NCBI RefSeq assembly: GCF_000208745.1
Contig: NC_030855.1
Span: 8,350,029 to 8,414,028 of the forward strand
DNA length: 64,000 nucleotides
Direction of reading: 5' to 3'
From: Theobroma cacao
Taxonomy: Eukaryota; Streptophyta; Magnoliopsida; Malvales; Malvaceae
The notes under the pieces are model-generated. The model did not search any database. It worked only from the letters and a program-made list of their open reading frames with translations, and was not told where the DNA came from. A program made the translations under genes and the position numbers. Positions 35,039-47,238 of the stretch are shown in pieces; positions within the stretch are counted from its first letter, which is position 1; each line of letters begins with the position of its first letter.

Positions 35039-37429
35039 TGTCACAGCCCAATTTTCGACCCATGACTGGTGCATGGGCCAAATGGGCATAGCCTACTAAG
35101 CCCAAGCAAGCCTCTTTATGTAATCCTGATCGTCATTTCAACAATCATTCCTAAAGTCACATTTCGTAATTCTCAACTATAAAATATTCAATGATATATT
35201 ATGGCAATAAGATACTTACATTTAGATTATCCAAAATAATATCACCCATTGCCAACTCATAGTGGCATCATCAATCAAACTATACATGTATTTTTATACT
35301 ATGAATCTTAGTGATTTACATCACGCGTACGTATACACAGGCAAAAGACTATTGATTACGAACAGAGTGACTTTGGGTGAAGGTACAACTACTGAATGCC
35401 ACGATACCTAACAAAAAGATGAATATACGTGGACATATTAATCTAGGTGCCAACTGCCTCCGAATATGAAAACATGAAGTTTAAAATAGTGAGTATAAAC
35501 CCAGTGAGTGAACATAGCAAAGGAACAAGCAAACGATACGGAGAGTTTTTGAAAACATACTGCACTGGTTTAAAAACAATGCAATTTTGTATATTATGAA
35601 CAAAACTCAATACCGTGTTGTTTTTCAACTCATTTTAAAACATTTAGGAAGTTCAACTTTCAACATTCAACGCAATCACATAATATTTTTTCTAACGTTT
35701 CTATGGTATGTGTAAACATGTATATAACCATCGGTTCATCAGCTCATGTGCACTCCCACACTACACATAGCTGGAATCATCATCCACCAGTCATCAGCTC
35801 ATGTTCACTCCCACACCGCACATAGTTAGAATCAGCAACCACCAGTCATCAGCTCATGTGCACTCCCACACTGCACATAGTTGGAATCATCAACCACCGG
35901 TCATTAGCTCATGTGCATTCCCACACTGCACATAGCTAGAATCATCATCCACCACTCATCAGCTCATGTGCACTCCCACACTGCACATAGTTAGAATCAT
36001 CAACCACCAGTCATCAGCTCATGTGCACTCCCACACCGCACATAGCTGGAATCATCAACCACAGGTCATTAGCTCATGTGCATTCCCACACAGCACATAG
36101 CTAGAATCATCACCATCGATCATCAGCTCATGGGCACTCCCACACTGTACATGCACAATTATATTAATCAATCAACATTACGTTTCAAGACATAGCAATA
36201 CATCACATGCCACAATTCAATTGACAAATCAACATAATATTCAAATGTGTAATTCATAACATTATACATTTAACCACACATAAAAGAATCACTTGTGAAA
36301 AGCTTGTTCCCATACATAAATTTTGAAAGAGTTTACCAAAGATATTCTAGCATTTAACTCAACACATTGGCATTTGTTCCAAAAACATTTTTTGATGTAA
36401 GTTTACTCACTTGTCCTTGTTGATTCTTTTGATGGACTCTAACTTCAAATAATGCTCCAAAAGGACATGTGGGGCCTCGTTGGAACCTATCACACACAGT
36501 ATAACCATGAAAAATATAACAGCCCATAAATCTAATTATTAGCCATCTATAACAACTTAAAATCAACCTTAACTCATTTCTCACCTTGGTGGACTCGTAC
36601 TTTAATTTTCTTAGTGAGGATTAAAAAAGGAAAAGCCTTTCAAGAGTTTTCAAGCTAATTTGAAGAGTTTCCTCTTTAAAAATGTTCAACTACTGAGAGA
36701 AAGTATCAAGGAAAAACTATTTTTGAGGGTTTTTGAGGTTAAAAAGTGAAAGAGAACAAAAAATCCAATGAAAAAGTGTGCAAAAACATGAATTTTGGAG
36801 TTAGTATGAGAAGGTTATGGAGGTTTTAAGGTTTCTTTCCATGGAGGATGAAAAGTTCTACAAAATGGAGAGAAGAAACAAGAGAAAGATGAAAAAGGTG
36901 CTGGAACTTTAGATATTCATCTCTAAAGTCAATCAAAGTTTCACGTAATTTACTAAAATGCCCCTTTTTATTCTTTTAGTGCAGTGCCTTCACTTTGACA
37001 AAGATTTTGATGACTTTTTGTACAGAACTTAGTAAAATGGTAGACATCAAAGTTGTATCTTTGCCTCTTAGCTTTCTAATGGTCTAAAAATCATGTCATT
37101 TAGACTTCTTTAGTGGGAGATATAAAACATATGCAAATAGAGCAACAGTTCATTATGCACCTTTTATCACCAATTGAAATTATTTTTGATCCTACTCCTA
37201 TAAAAACATAAAATAATTACAAATAACATAAAATTAACATCATTAACTTAAATAAACATTTAAACATAAATTATGCTAAACTAATATAATAAATAAAAAT
37301 ACCTAAATTTGATCCTAAATCTAGTCCAACTTAGACTAATTAGGTATTTACTCTCCCATTAACTATGTGAATTTGATGCACTCATCAGTCTACCTCTAGT
37401 TATGTATCTATGGAGGTCAGGGTTTCACA
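35039..37429 (-). mobile_element. 3' LTR of element A (A2 subtype)
   Basis: The LTR is 2391 bp, TGTGAAACCC... to ...GGGCTGTGACA on the minus strand. It contains eight copies of a 55-bp tandem unit (35737-36150) with core AGCTCATGTGCACTCCCACAC starting at 35741, 35796, 35851, 35906, 35961, 36016, 36071 and 36125. The sister 5' LTR has only about three, which accounts for most of its shorter length. No palindrome cluster is present. Confidence 0.88.
35737..36150. repeat. 55-bp tandem repeat, 8 units, in element A 3' LTR
   Basis: Units of exactly 55 bp (last spacing 54). Units 4 and 7 share the variant TCATTAGCTCATGTGCATTC, three units apart, which suggests duplication of a three-unit (165-bp) block. 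Confidence 0.9.
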
Positions 37430-37441
37430 TTCTCCTCCACT
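37430..37441 (-). other. Polypurine tract of element A
   Basis: The minus strand reads AGTGGAGGAGAA immediately before TGTGAAACC of the 3' LTR. This primes plus-strand DNA synthesis in LTR elements and fixes the element's orientation. Confidence 0.8.
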
Positions 37442-38673
37442 AAAAGAAAATTTGATCCCCGAATTTAAATCCAACTATAAGGTTGCGTACCTCTATGTGT
37501 TAAAGAGGTTCAGATACTTTGTTCGCATCTCCTCTTCACCTTCTCATGTTACCTCTTCACAGGTGTGGTTTCGCCATAACACTTTCACTAAGGCTACATC
37601 CCTTGAAAGGAGCTTTTTGACTTACCTATCAAAGATAGCCACCGATTGCTCTTCATAGGTTAAGTCATCTCTTAACTGAATGGTTTCATACTGTATCACA
37701 TGAGATGGATTCGAGTTATACCTCCTAAGCATTGACACATGAAACACCAGATGAATATTCAAGAGGTCCGACGGTAATGCTAATCGATATGCTACTACTC
37801 CAACGTTATCTAAGATCTCAAAGGGTCTTATATATCGAGGACTTAATTTTTCCTTTTTTACCGAACCTCATTACCCCTTTTGTTGGTGAGACCTTAAAAA
37901 ATACATGATCCCCTACTTGAAACTCTAAGTCTCTCTATCTGTTATCAGCATATGACTTTTGTCTACTTTATGCTGATAACATCCTCTGACGAATCATTTG
38001 TATCTTTTCGGTGGCGTCCTGTACCAACTCTAGCCCCAAGAGTTTCCTTTCTCTCGCCTCTAGCCACCCAATGGGTGACCTGCACCTCTGTCCATATAAT
38101 GCCTCAAATGGTGCCATTTGGATGCTAGCTTGAAGCTATTGTTGTAAGCAAACTCCACTGAAGGTAGATACCGATCCCATCTAACCCCAAGGTCTATTAC
38201 ACATGCCCTCAGCATAGCTTCCAATGTTTGTATTGTTCATTCAGATTGTCCATTAGTCTAAGGGTGGAAAGCTATGCTGAAATCCAACTTAGTGCCCAAT
38301 GCTTCCTACAACTTTCCCTAGAACCTACTGGTGAACTGTCTCTCTCTGTCAGATCTACAAAAAAGGGAATACCATGCAGTCGTACAATCTTGTCCACATA
38401 AACTCAAGCGTACTGAGCAGCCCCGTATGTAGTTTTAACCAAAAGAAAATGAGTTGACTTCGTTAACTGGTCTACTATAATCCAAATCGAGTTGTAACCC
38501 CCACTAGTTCAAGGCAAGCCCATTACAAAGTCCATTGCAACATGCTCCCACTTCCATTCAGGCACCGATAATGGCTGTAGTAGCCTTATGGGCCTTTGGT
38601 GCTCTACCTTAACCTGCTAGCAAACTAGGCACTTAGAATCAAACTTAGCTACGTCTTTCTTAAGTCCTTCCCA
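37442..38673 (-). pseudogene. Element A integrase and chromodomain (degenerate)
   Basis: Reading minus, [11 protein letters not shown] (first catalytic Asp) is near 38535-38570, followed by VDQLTKSTHF. The region with the second Asp is frameshifted, and the third acidic residue lies in a segment with several stops. Towards the C-terminus come LLNIHLVFHVSMLRRY and a chromodomain-like stretch ALVKVLWRNHTCEEVT before the polypurine tract. Multiple frameshifts and stops mean no open frame over 60 codons remains. The C-terminal chromodomain places the element among chromoviruses (Tekay/Del-like by resemblance). Confidence 0.75.
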
Positions 38674-39285
38674 CTAGTATACTTCCCTCAAATCTTGGTA
38701 CATCTTTGTAGCTCCTGGATGTACCACGTACGCTGCCATATGCACCTCTTTTAGTATTTCTCTCCTCAATCCATCACTATCACGCACATAAAGTCTAGTC
38801 CCATACCTCAATACTCCATTTGTGCCTTTAGTAAACATTTTTCCTTTCCTTCTCTGAGGGTCTTCCAAGGCCTTAGTTATGAACTCATCTTTACTTTGGG
38901 CTTCTCTAATCCAGTCTATTAAGATAGGTCTAACTCTAAAATGTGCTAACAATGCATTTGTCTCTAAAACTTCAAAATGCACACCTATATCTTCTAAACC
39001 CTGCATCTCCCGAATAAAAGATCTCCTATCTATAGATATATGTGCTAGACTCCCCATCGACTTTCGACTTAAGGCATCTGCCACTACATTAGCCTTACTG
39101 GGATGATAGAGAATAGTACAGTCATAATCCTTAAGCAACTCCATCCACCTATGTTGTCGCAAGTTAAGATCTCTCTGCTTAAATATATATTTTAAACTCT
39201 TGTAGTCTGTATATATCTCGCAAGTCTTACCGTACAAGTAATGTCTCAAAGTTTTTAAGCGAAACACGGTTGCCGTCATCTCCAT
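38674..39285 (-). pseudogene. Element A RNase H C-terminal part and integrase zinc region
   Basis: An open 203-codon stretch: [28 protein letters not shown] (RNase H Asp), [32 protein letters not shown] (end of RNase H), then a linker and the start of the integrase HHCC domain ([16 protein letters not shown]). Its ATG at 39285 is an internal Met, not a start. It begins straight after a deletion that joins it to RT codons, so the RNase H N-terminus is missing. Confidence 0.85.
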
Positions 39286-39593
39286 ACAGAGGCATTCGTA
39301 AGTCCAAATGACATTACTAAAAAGTCATAATGCCCATATCTTGTTCGAAATGCGATCTTGGGTATGTCCTCATTCCTGATCTTTATTTGATGGAACCTAG
39401 ACCCTAGATCGATTTTTGAGAAACATTGTGCTCCTTGCAGTTGGTCAAATAAATCATCTATTCTCGGAAGGGGGTACTTATTCTTCACCGTCACTTTATT
39501 AAGCTAACGGTAGTCAATACACAATCTAAGTGACCTATCCATCTTCTTTGCAAATAACACCTATTCTCCCCATGGTGAGAATTTGGGACGGAT
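39276..39593 (-). pseudogene. Element A RT fingers/palm fragment, active site deleted
   Basis: Minus from 39593: [13 protein letters not shown], then [51 protein letters not shown]. After TNA the sequence jumps within a few codons into RNase H. Compared with element B, where TNAP is at about 49599 and the matching RNase H codons at about 50200, about 0.6 kb is missing. That includes the F-x-DD catalytic motif. The upstream RT codons lie at 42139-42321 beyond the inserted solo LTR. Confidence 0.87.
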
Positions 39594-42133
39594 TGTCATA
39601 GCCCAAGACTCGGGCCATGACCAGCGTATGGGCCCAATAAGCATAGCCTGTTAAGCCTAAGCAAGCCTCTTTATGAAATCTTGTTCATCATTTCTTTACG
39701 TCACCATTCCTACACCATAAATCTTGATTCTCAACTATGCGTATTTCAGTAACATACATGGCAACTAAATATTTATATTTGTATTAACCCAAAATATTGT
39801 CATTCATTCATTGCCATCTCATAATGGCGTCATCAATCCAAATATACATATATTGTTTGTAACCTAAATCTTAACGATTTACATCGAGTATATATATACA
39901 TACAAAGAACTTCTAACGACCAGCGGAGTGACATTGGGTGAGGGTACGGCTACTGAATGCCAAAATACCTACCAAGGGTGAATGCACGTGAACACCTCAA
40001 TTTAGGTCCCAACTGCCTCTGAGTCTAAAATCATGAAGTTTAAAAGAGTGAGTATAAACCCAGTGAGTGAGCATAAGAAGGAACAAGCAAACGATAAGGA
40101 AAATTTTGGAAAACATGATTCACTTATAGTAAAAATAATGCTATTTAGTTTAAATTCTTGTTAAAATCCCTCATTTCAAACTTTAAGCATTTAATCCTTT
40201 AGTGTTTAAGCATCCATGATCAACCATGAAATTGGGAAGGGTAAGAACTACAGTAGAATCCAAGTAAGACGAGCATAACAGCATAACAGAGGGTTTCTCG
40301 CTGAAGCGAAAATTCGGACAAAGAAATTTTTTTGAACCTCCAAAGAGTTTTTCGCTGTAATGAAATTCTGAGCACATATTAAGTGAACCACCTGAGACTT
40401 TCTCGCTGCAACGAGATTTATTTATGCTATAGTGAGAATCAGGGCTAATGAGATTAAGGGAGGGTTTTTGTTGCATTGGAAATCTGTTCTGTTGCAACGA
40501 AAATCAATTTGAAATTAGTTAACAATTTCCAACACTCGACAATCAATACAATCACATCTTATTTTCTTATCCTTTCTAAAGCATATATACACAGTTTTAT
40601 AGCATGTATGATCATCCCTGTAGCATATATGTATAAGCATACATACAGCCACCGGTCGTCGGTTCATGTGCACTCCCACACCGCACATAGTTGGAATCAT
40701 CTTGTGCACTCCCACACCGCACAGCAAATATATATACAACCCCCGGTCATCAGCTCATGTGCACTCCCACACCATACATAGCAGGAATCACACCACGTCA
40801 TCACCGACATGTGCCCTCCCGCACCACACACACTCGGTTATACTTACCACACAATATTACTTATCAATACATATTATATATCTATATATATATATATATA
40901 TATCAACATAACATAGGTGCACACGGATTCATCACAGTCATATTCCACAACACAAAAACTTTTCCTCAAGGGCTTGTTCCCATGCATATTTTAGAGAAAA
41001 GATCAATCAAACATTTCAAGTGATTCAATCAAGCTTGTATGCACTTATTCCCAAAACATTTTAATGGAAGTTCACTCATTATTTTTGTTGATGTTTTGAT
41101 CGACTCTAACTACGTCTAATGCTCTAGATGGAGATGTGGGGCCTTGTTGGAACCTATCACACAGAATAGCATCACACCAACCTAAATTGGCGTTAATAAA
41201 ATTCTAAAAGCCATTCCCTAAATCAAGTTCTACTAGTTATTCTTAACTAGCTTCCAATTACCATTAAATGGCTGTTTATTTACTCGACTCTAATCACACT
41301 AAAAATATATATATATAAACAACCTCAACAATAAAACACTCACAATCTAATTATTAACCATTATCAACAACTTAAAAATCAACCCTAATTCATTACTCAC
41401 CTTGGTGGATTTTGTAATTTGAATTCCTTTCCAAGAGTTTTCAAGCTATTATGGAATATCTCTCTTTCTCTTACTAAAATGTCAAACTAGTGAGAGAGAG
41501 TATTGAGGAAAGACTTTTGAAGGTTTCTTGAAGTGTAAAAGTAAAAGAGTATGAAAAACCCTATGACAAGGTGTATAAAACCATGAGAAATGGAGTTAAT
41601 TTTGGGAAAGTTATAGAGGTTTCAAGGGAGGCTTCCATGGAAGGTGAAAGACGTGGAATCGAGAGAAAGGATGGGAAGAAGAAGAAGAAGAAGCTGTTGG
41701 AAATTAGAAGAAGCTACTGGAAATTAGATATTTGTGCTTAAAGTTGATTAAAGTTTCATTTATTTACAAAAATGCAATTCAATAGTTGGCTTTGCCTCCT
41801 TTCTTTCCCTTGGTTTGACTTTTTGCTCCTTTGATACTAAGACAAAGTCCATAATAGTCTAGAAGTACTCGAGTTCACGAAAAACTTAAAAAGTTAGACT
41901 CGATATGCAAAATGACCATTTTACCCCTATTATGAAAATTATCATTATTTCTGTTTTCTTTGTTTATTTCATTATTATATACATCATTCATTTATTTCTT
42001 AGGCCTATTTAGACCTTAATAATGTTAGAAAACCCACTTCTAGAAGCGAACTAAGAAAAATGATGAAATTACCCCTAGTTTATGTTATTGCATCTATTTC
42101 TAGTTACGTGTCTATGGAGGTTGAGGTTTCACA
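39594..42133 (-). mobile_element. Solo family A LTR (A1) with CGGAT target duplication
   Basis: The LTR is 2540 bp: on the plus strand TGTCATAGCCC at 39594 to GAGGTTTCACA at 42133. It is flanked by perfect CGGAT repeats (39589-39593 and 42134-42138). Skipping it joins KGFIR (42139 side) to PKFSPWG (39593 side) of element A's RT. It has a palindrome cluster (40290-40510), tandem GTGCACTCCCACACCGCAC-type units (40665-40830), a TA microsatellite (about 40880-40900) and a GAA run (about 41678-41694). Confidence 0.92.
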
Positions 42134-42138
42134 CGGAT

Positions 42139-42995
42139 GAAGCCTTTATCTAACAAATCTTCTAACTGATCCTTAAGTTCCTTAAGCTTTGCAAGTGCCA
42201 TTTGATATGAGGGTATGGATATGGGTTTAGTGTCGGCAATCAAGTTTATACAAAATTCAATCTCCCACTCGGGAGGCAAACCTAGTAGTTCATATGAAAA
42301 AACATCTATAAACTCATTCACTACCGATACTTGGTTTATATCCCTGACCTTCGCTTAGGTATCTCTCACAATAGCCAAATAACCTGGACAACCCTATCTT
42401 AATAGCCTTTTAGTAGACATGACAGATATCAAATTGGTTGAAGCATTGCTTCTATCCCCCTGAATACTAAATGATGGCTTTCCTAGAAAATCAAATCTAA
42501 TCGATTTATGATAACAATCCACATTGGCATGGCAGGGTGACAGTCAATCCATTCCCCAAATCACATTAAAATCTAAGGCGTTTAACACCACTAGATTGAC
42601 CAAAGTGTCTTTGTCCTTGACACGACCTACATAGGACCTATATTCCCATTTTGCTATAAATACCTCCCTTAAAGGGGTAGACATCACTAATTGTTCTTGT
42701 CTCATAACACGATCTTTACCCAATCGAGCTTGCAAAACATGGAAAAATGAAAAGAGTGGGTAAAACCAATATCAAACAATTCCCAAGCATTCATATCACA
42801 AATAGAAAGAGTACTTGAGACTACTGCATTGGATGTTTGGGCCTCTTGCGGTGTCAGAGCATACATTGGCATGGCCTCTACCAGCAGAACTTTGACGTTT
42901 AGACCCAGACCGCCTGCTTTGAGAGGAAATAACAGCATCTCTACCTCTCGTTCTACTAGCCTCTTGGTTAGGTGAAGTAGCTGCTGAAAGAGCAA
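42139..42995 (-). pseudogene. Element A protease and RT N-terminus (broken)
   Basis: Minus from 42995: protease region with LFDIGFTHSF, in which the D-T/S-G catalytic triad reads D-I-G. VMSTPLREVF and LDFNVIWGMD (42544-42735) follow, then the RT leader LLGLPPEWEIEFCINL and YQMALAKLKELKDQLEDLLDKGFIR up to 42139 at the target duplication. The catalytic Thr/Ser replaced by Ile should inactivate protease. Stops and frameshifts separate the blocks. Confidence 0.82.
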
Positions 42996-44281
42996 ACGAA
43001 GCTAGTTGGGTAGAGACGCGAGCAAAACCTTATGATTGATGAGCCATTGGGCAACTCTTCTTAATATGTCCAAGTGACTACATGTATAGCAAACCCTTGT
43101 AGCGTGGAGGTATCGTGCTTTATGTCGTACTCCACAAATATTGCAACGATTGATAGACTGGCCACTTTGTCTTGAATTTTGCTGTCTCACAACAACGAAG
43201 GTCTTCTGTCCCACCCCAATACTAGCACTAGGCGAGCCACTCCCCTGTTGGGGTAACCATGAGTCTTAGTGTGGGCCCTGACGACTAGAAGAATAAATGT
43301 CACTACTAAAGTCTCTATGACCCGATGGCCCTCTGTCTTGGCCCTTTTTATTCTATCCCTTGCAACTGTACTCTTACTGCTCCTTATTTGAATCTGTTAA
43401 GCGTAAGCCACTACTGCAAAGTAGGTTTCAAAATCCTTGAATGCTACAACCCTAAACAATGGCTCCACTAGCCCATCCACAAATCTTTGAATCTTCAATT
43501 CCTCAGTAGAAACTAGATAGGGCACATACCGAGCCAACTGTGTGAATTTGATGTCGTATTCCGACACCGTCATACTTAAGGCCTGCACTAAGGCCTTAAA
43601 CTCCCTAGCTCTTACATTACGTACATTGATTGTTAAGAAACAATCCAAGAATGTTGTACTAAACTCATCTTAAGTCAACAAGGTTGCACCCGTCAACCTA
43701 CCTCTACGTAGGGAGCCATACCACTCTTGTGCGACATCCTCTAATCGAAAAGTGGCTAACTCAACCGATCTGGTACAAGAACATCCCAAGGCATCACAAA
43801 TTTTTTCCATACTATTTAAGAAAACTTGGAGTTTTTTTGATGCATTAGACCCCATAAACGACGGAGGCTTAAGCTTCAGGAAATCAGGAAGTGAAACCTC
43901 TACATGACCCCTCCCAACCTTTAGATGATGGTGATCAACCTATCCTTGTGAACTAGGAAACTCTTGTGTTACATGTCTTCCCTCTACTATTCTCTATATG
44001 TTGTCCATACAGGTTGCCATCATCTCCACAACCCTATTAACTCCCTGCAGACCTGTAGCCAAGTCCTCGATGGTAATGTCCCCAGTTGGATGTCTATCCG
44101 CATCACCTAAAGACTGTTCCTCCTCATGTCTCCTCACAGGCATATCCGCCCTCACTAATCTAGTGGTCTTGCAACGTCTGCCCCGCCCCCTAAGGGTTAG
44201 AGCTCATGACTTGCCCGTCATCTCATTAAGAGCATCTTGCTCTCTCGTTTTTCTCGAGGTGGCTCATGTCTTAGGCGACAT
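42996..44281 (-). pseudogene. Element A gag with zinc knuckle (broken)
   Basis: Starts MSPKT at ATG 44281-44279, which lies within the duplicated target site of element B. A stop follows after five codons. Capsid-type blocks follow: [25 protein letters not shown] (43670-43855), [20 protein letters not shown] and [16 protein letters not shown] (43397-43648). The zinc-binding motifs CNICG and CYTCSH are at about 43077-43145; the last ligands are lost. It resembles the family C gag block by block but is clearly diverged from it. Confidence 0.83.
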
Positions 44282-47039
44282 TGTAAAATTCGACCCTATA
44301 AACACATGTCATGACATACATACATTGAGTAGCATGTTATTACGCTAGGAAAGTTCTTAAGAATAAACGAAACTTGGTATTGTACCTAACGGTACACTTG
44401 AGTTGATTTAACCTCGAACTAGTTCAAATAGGAATCGTAAGACGAAATTTAATATTTTACAGTCTAGGAATGACTAAAAATGATTGTTCGGAGTTCGAGG
44501 GTTCATTTAGGGAAAAATTGAAAATTTTGATGTTTAGGGACAAAATCGTTATTTTGCCACCTAAGATAATAATTTGATCATGGAGTGAAATTTTTGACCA
44601 AGACTAACTATTTAGAGTATAATTTAATGATAGGAAGTGAAAATTTTCAATTCTGGCAATTTTCGAAACATAAGGGCAAAACGATAATTTTGTCGCCCTA
44701 AGGTAAAAATTGTAATTTTCACCACCCAAAACTTGTCAAAATCATAGTATTTACTTATTTTTGGTATGAATAACTATGGTATGTTAAGTGGTGAAAATTT
44801 TAAGATTAAAGGATGAAATTTTAAAAATGGGCCAATGGAAAAGTGACACATGGCACTTTTTAATTCTTTAATATTATTTTAATGAAAAGTAAGCCCATTT
44901 AAACCCCACATCAGGTGATGGCTGGCCATAAGGAGACAACAAGAGAGAAAATAGAGAGGAAAGGAAGAAAAGGGAAAAACCAAAGGAAAACTAGAAAATT
45001 CAAAGGGGAAATCGCGTTTTTCGTCCGTTTACGCGTCTAACGGTAAGATTTTTCAACTTTAGATAAATTTCTACCTTTCTTATGCCTTTGTTTCCATTTA
45101 GCGTACTTGAGGAGAGAGATCAAAAAGTGATATCAAGGGCTGAACGAAATTCAATGGGGAGGAATTTGAAATTTTTATGTTTTGATTTTTAGTTATATTG
45201 ATAGTTTTAGTTAGTTAAATGTGTATAGAAATCAAATTGGGCAAGAAAGCATGAAATTCTCACAATACTCACCCTTGGCTGAATGTTCAATGATGTACAA
45301 TGATGATGAACTGATTTTTATTCTAAGAGAAATGAAGAGAAAATGATGAAAAATGGTTAAATGTGATAGAAAAATAAAGTGGAAGATTTATCGAATTAAT
45401 GTCCCATTTTTGGCTGAATTTTCCAAGGAAGAAAGTGAGCTGATTTTGGTGATTTTAGAAGGTTATTGGCTGATATTTAATGGTTAGAAATGTTGGAGAG
45501 AAAATGGGAGAATTTAGAGCTAAAATAGAGCGCGTTAGCAATTTATCGAGTATAGTGCCAAAAATAGGTTAATACTGCGTTTAAGCCATATTAGGCTATT
45601 GAATTTCGTACCATGCATTAGTATAGGATTTAAGTCAGCTATATAGTGATTTAGCATCAATGTGGTGAATTGGGTAAATTTTGCAATGTGTCTAGAAGGA
45701 GAGCCTTCCAATAAAGGCAAGGAAGTCGTACCCGATGAACAGTGATCGGGGCACCTAAAAAGCATTTAATTTGTATAAACGGTGAGTAAACCTATTATTA
45801 TTGTAAATTATCTAGAGTTTATTTTTAAATGCTCTTCATGGATTTTATGAAACGAAAATGAGATTAAAATAGGATTTTTGATGTTTTAGAAATAAATGTG
45901 ACAAATAAAAATATATTGTCTTGATTTTCTGAAATAAGAAACTTTTAATTATGAAATTGAGTAATTGGAGGCTGTCAATTGTCTTGAAAAATATAATTTC
46001 CTATGAATGGCTTATGATATATGAGTATATGTGGCTATATTTTATAATTTCATTGGGAATTTATTTAAGTTGTCTTTTACTATACAGGCTGTGTAAATAA
46101 ATAAAAGCCACATTATATTGTCAAAAATTTATTAAAATTGGTGGGTTTAGTCACTACAGTGACGGGTTTCCGTGGACTGCCTATTAGAGGGGCACGGTAA
46201 ACTCGATTATATAGTTACTCCAGTTGTAGAGGCGAGGAGGGTAACTCTCGAGGTAGTATTAGAGCTCACTTCACGTTGAACCCCCATGTGAATGTGTAAC
46301 TCGGCCAACGCCAAGGAACGGTTTGTTTTAAAAATAAAAATATGTTTCACATGTAAATATCTTAACAACCTTGGCGGACTCGGTTAGATGCCTCGGTCAA
46401 GGTATCCCCTAGGATTAGTTTTGGCTTGAGCCTTGTTTTTAATAAAAGTTAGAAGCCTTAACAACTGTTTTGGTAAATTACAAATATTTTATGGTTTAAG
46501 AAATAAATTGAAAACCTTATGAAATGGTTTGTAATTTGTTGTTTAAACTTGCCTCCATTTTACTCGCCTTTAGATATTTATGATAATGTCTGTTTACTCA
46601 TTGGGATTGCAAAATCTCACCCACCTCTTTTCTAAATATTTCAGACCTGTGGTAGCTTATAGATACCGATTTTGTCAAGGATTCCAATTGACCCCTCTAT
46701 CTCACAGATAGTAGGTTTTTATCGTCAACACTTGGTGTATTTATGGGCCACTTGTCATCGTAATTATTATTGTACATTATAACTTTGTAAATTATTCTAT
46801 GTATGAATTTATTTTACTTCTAAGTTACAAAAGATTAGTTACACTTGTTTCTATAAATATTGTTTTATATAAAAATGCTGTATTTTTGTCTTTGATTTAC
46901 TTGAGCCAAAAACGATTGAAAATTGTTTAAAACTGATATGTAAGCCTTGTGGGGTTCCGATTGGTATTTCGAGTAATGAGTATCAATCGGGATGTCGCGG
47001 CTGTTGTCATGGGCCCGAGGGAGGTTCCGGGTCGTGATA
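44282..47039 (+). mobile_element. 5' LTR of element B
   Basis: 2758 bp from TGTAAAATTCGACC to GGGTCGTGATA. The end is set by the target duplication in the 3' LTR and in the solo copy, both of which stop at GATA. The LTR thus ends TG...TA and not the usual TG...CA. Confidence 0.9.
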
Positions 47040-47046
47040 ATTCAAT

Positions 47047-47058
47047 TGGTATCAAAGC
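47047..47058 (+). other. Primer binding site of element B
   Basis: TGGTATCAAAGC, one mismatch from TGGTATCAGAGC, the complement of the initiator-Met tRNA 3' end. It lies seven bases after the LTR. Minus-strand DNA synthesis would start here. Confidence 0.85.
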
Positions 47059-47238
47059 TTTTGGTTTAAAAGCTTATAGTTTTGAAAGAAGTTTTTGATT
47101 TTTAAAGTTCTTGGATTTAAAGTTATTTTAAAATAATTTACAATGTCAGTGTGGCCCAGTTAAGATTAGTTAGTTGCATATAGTTACATATAGAGTCTTA
47201 AGTCGTCTAAACCAATTTCGTTTTTCTTGTAGATCATT

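Noticed and set aside
35737..36150. Regular repeats as a possible CRISPR array
   Set aside because: Units are contiguous 55-bp tandem copies with no unique spacers, within a plant LTR and without cas genes.
40476..41023. Overlapping frames rich in CTPTPH and ALPHHT repeats
   Set aside because: Translations of the tandem GTGCACTCCCACAC units of the A LTR; similar peptides appear wherever the unit occurs, in different frames.
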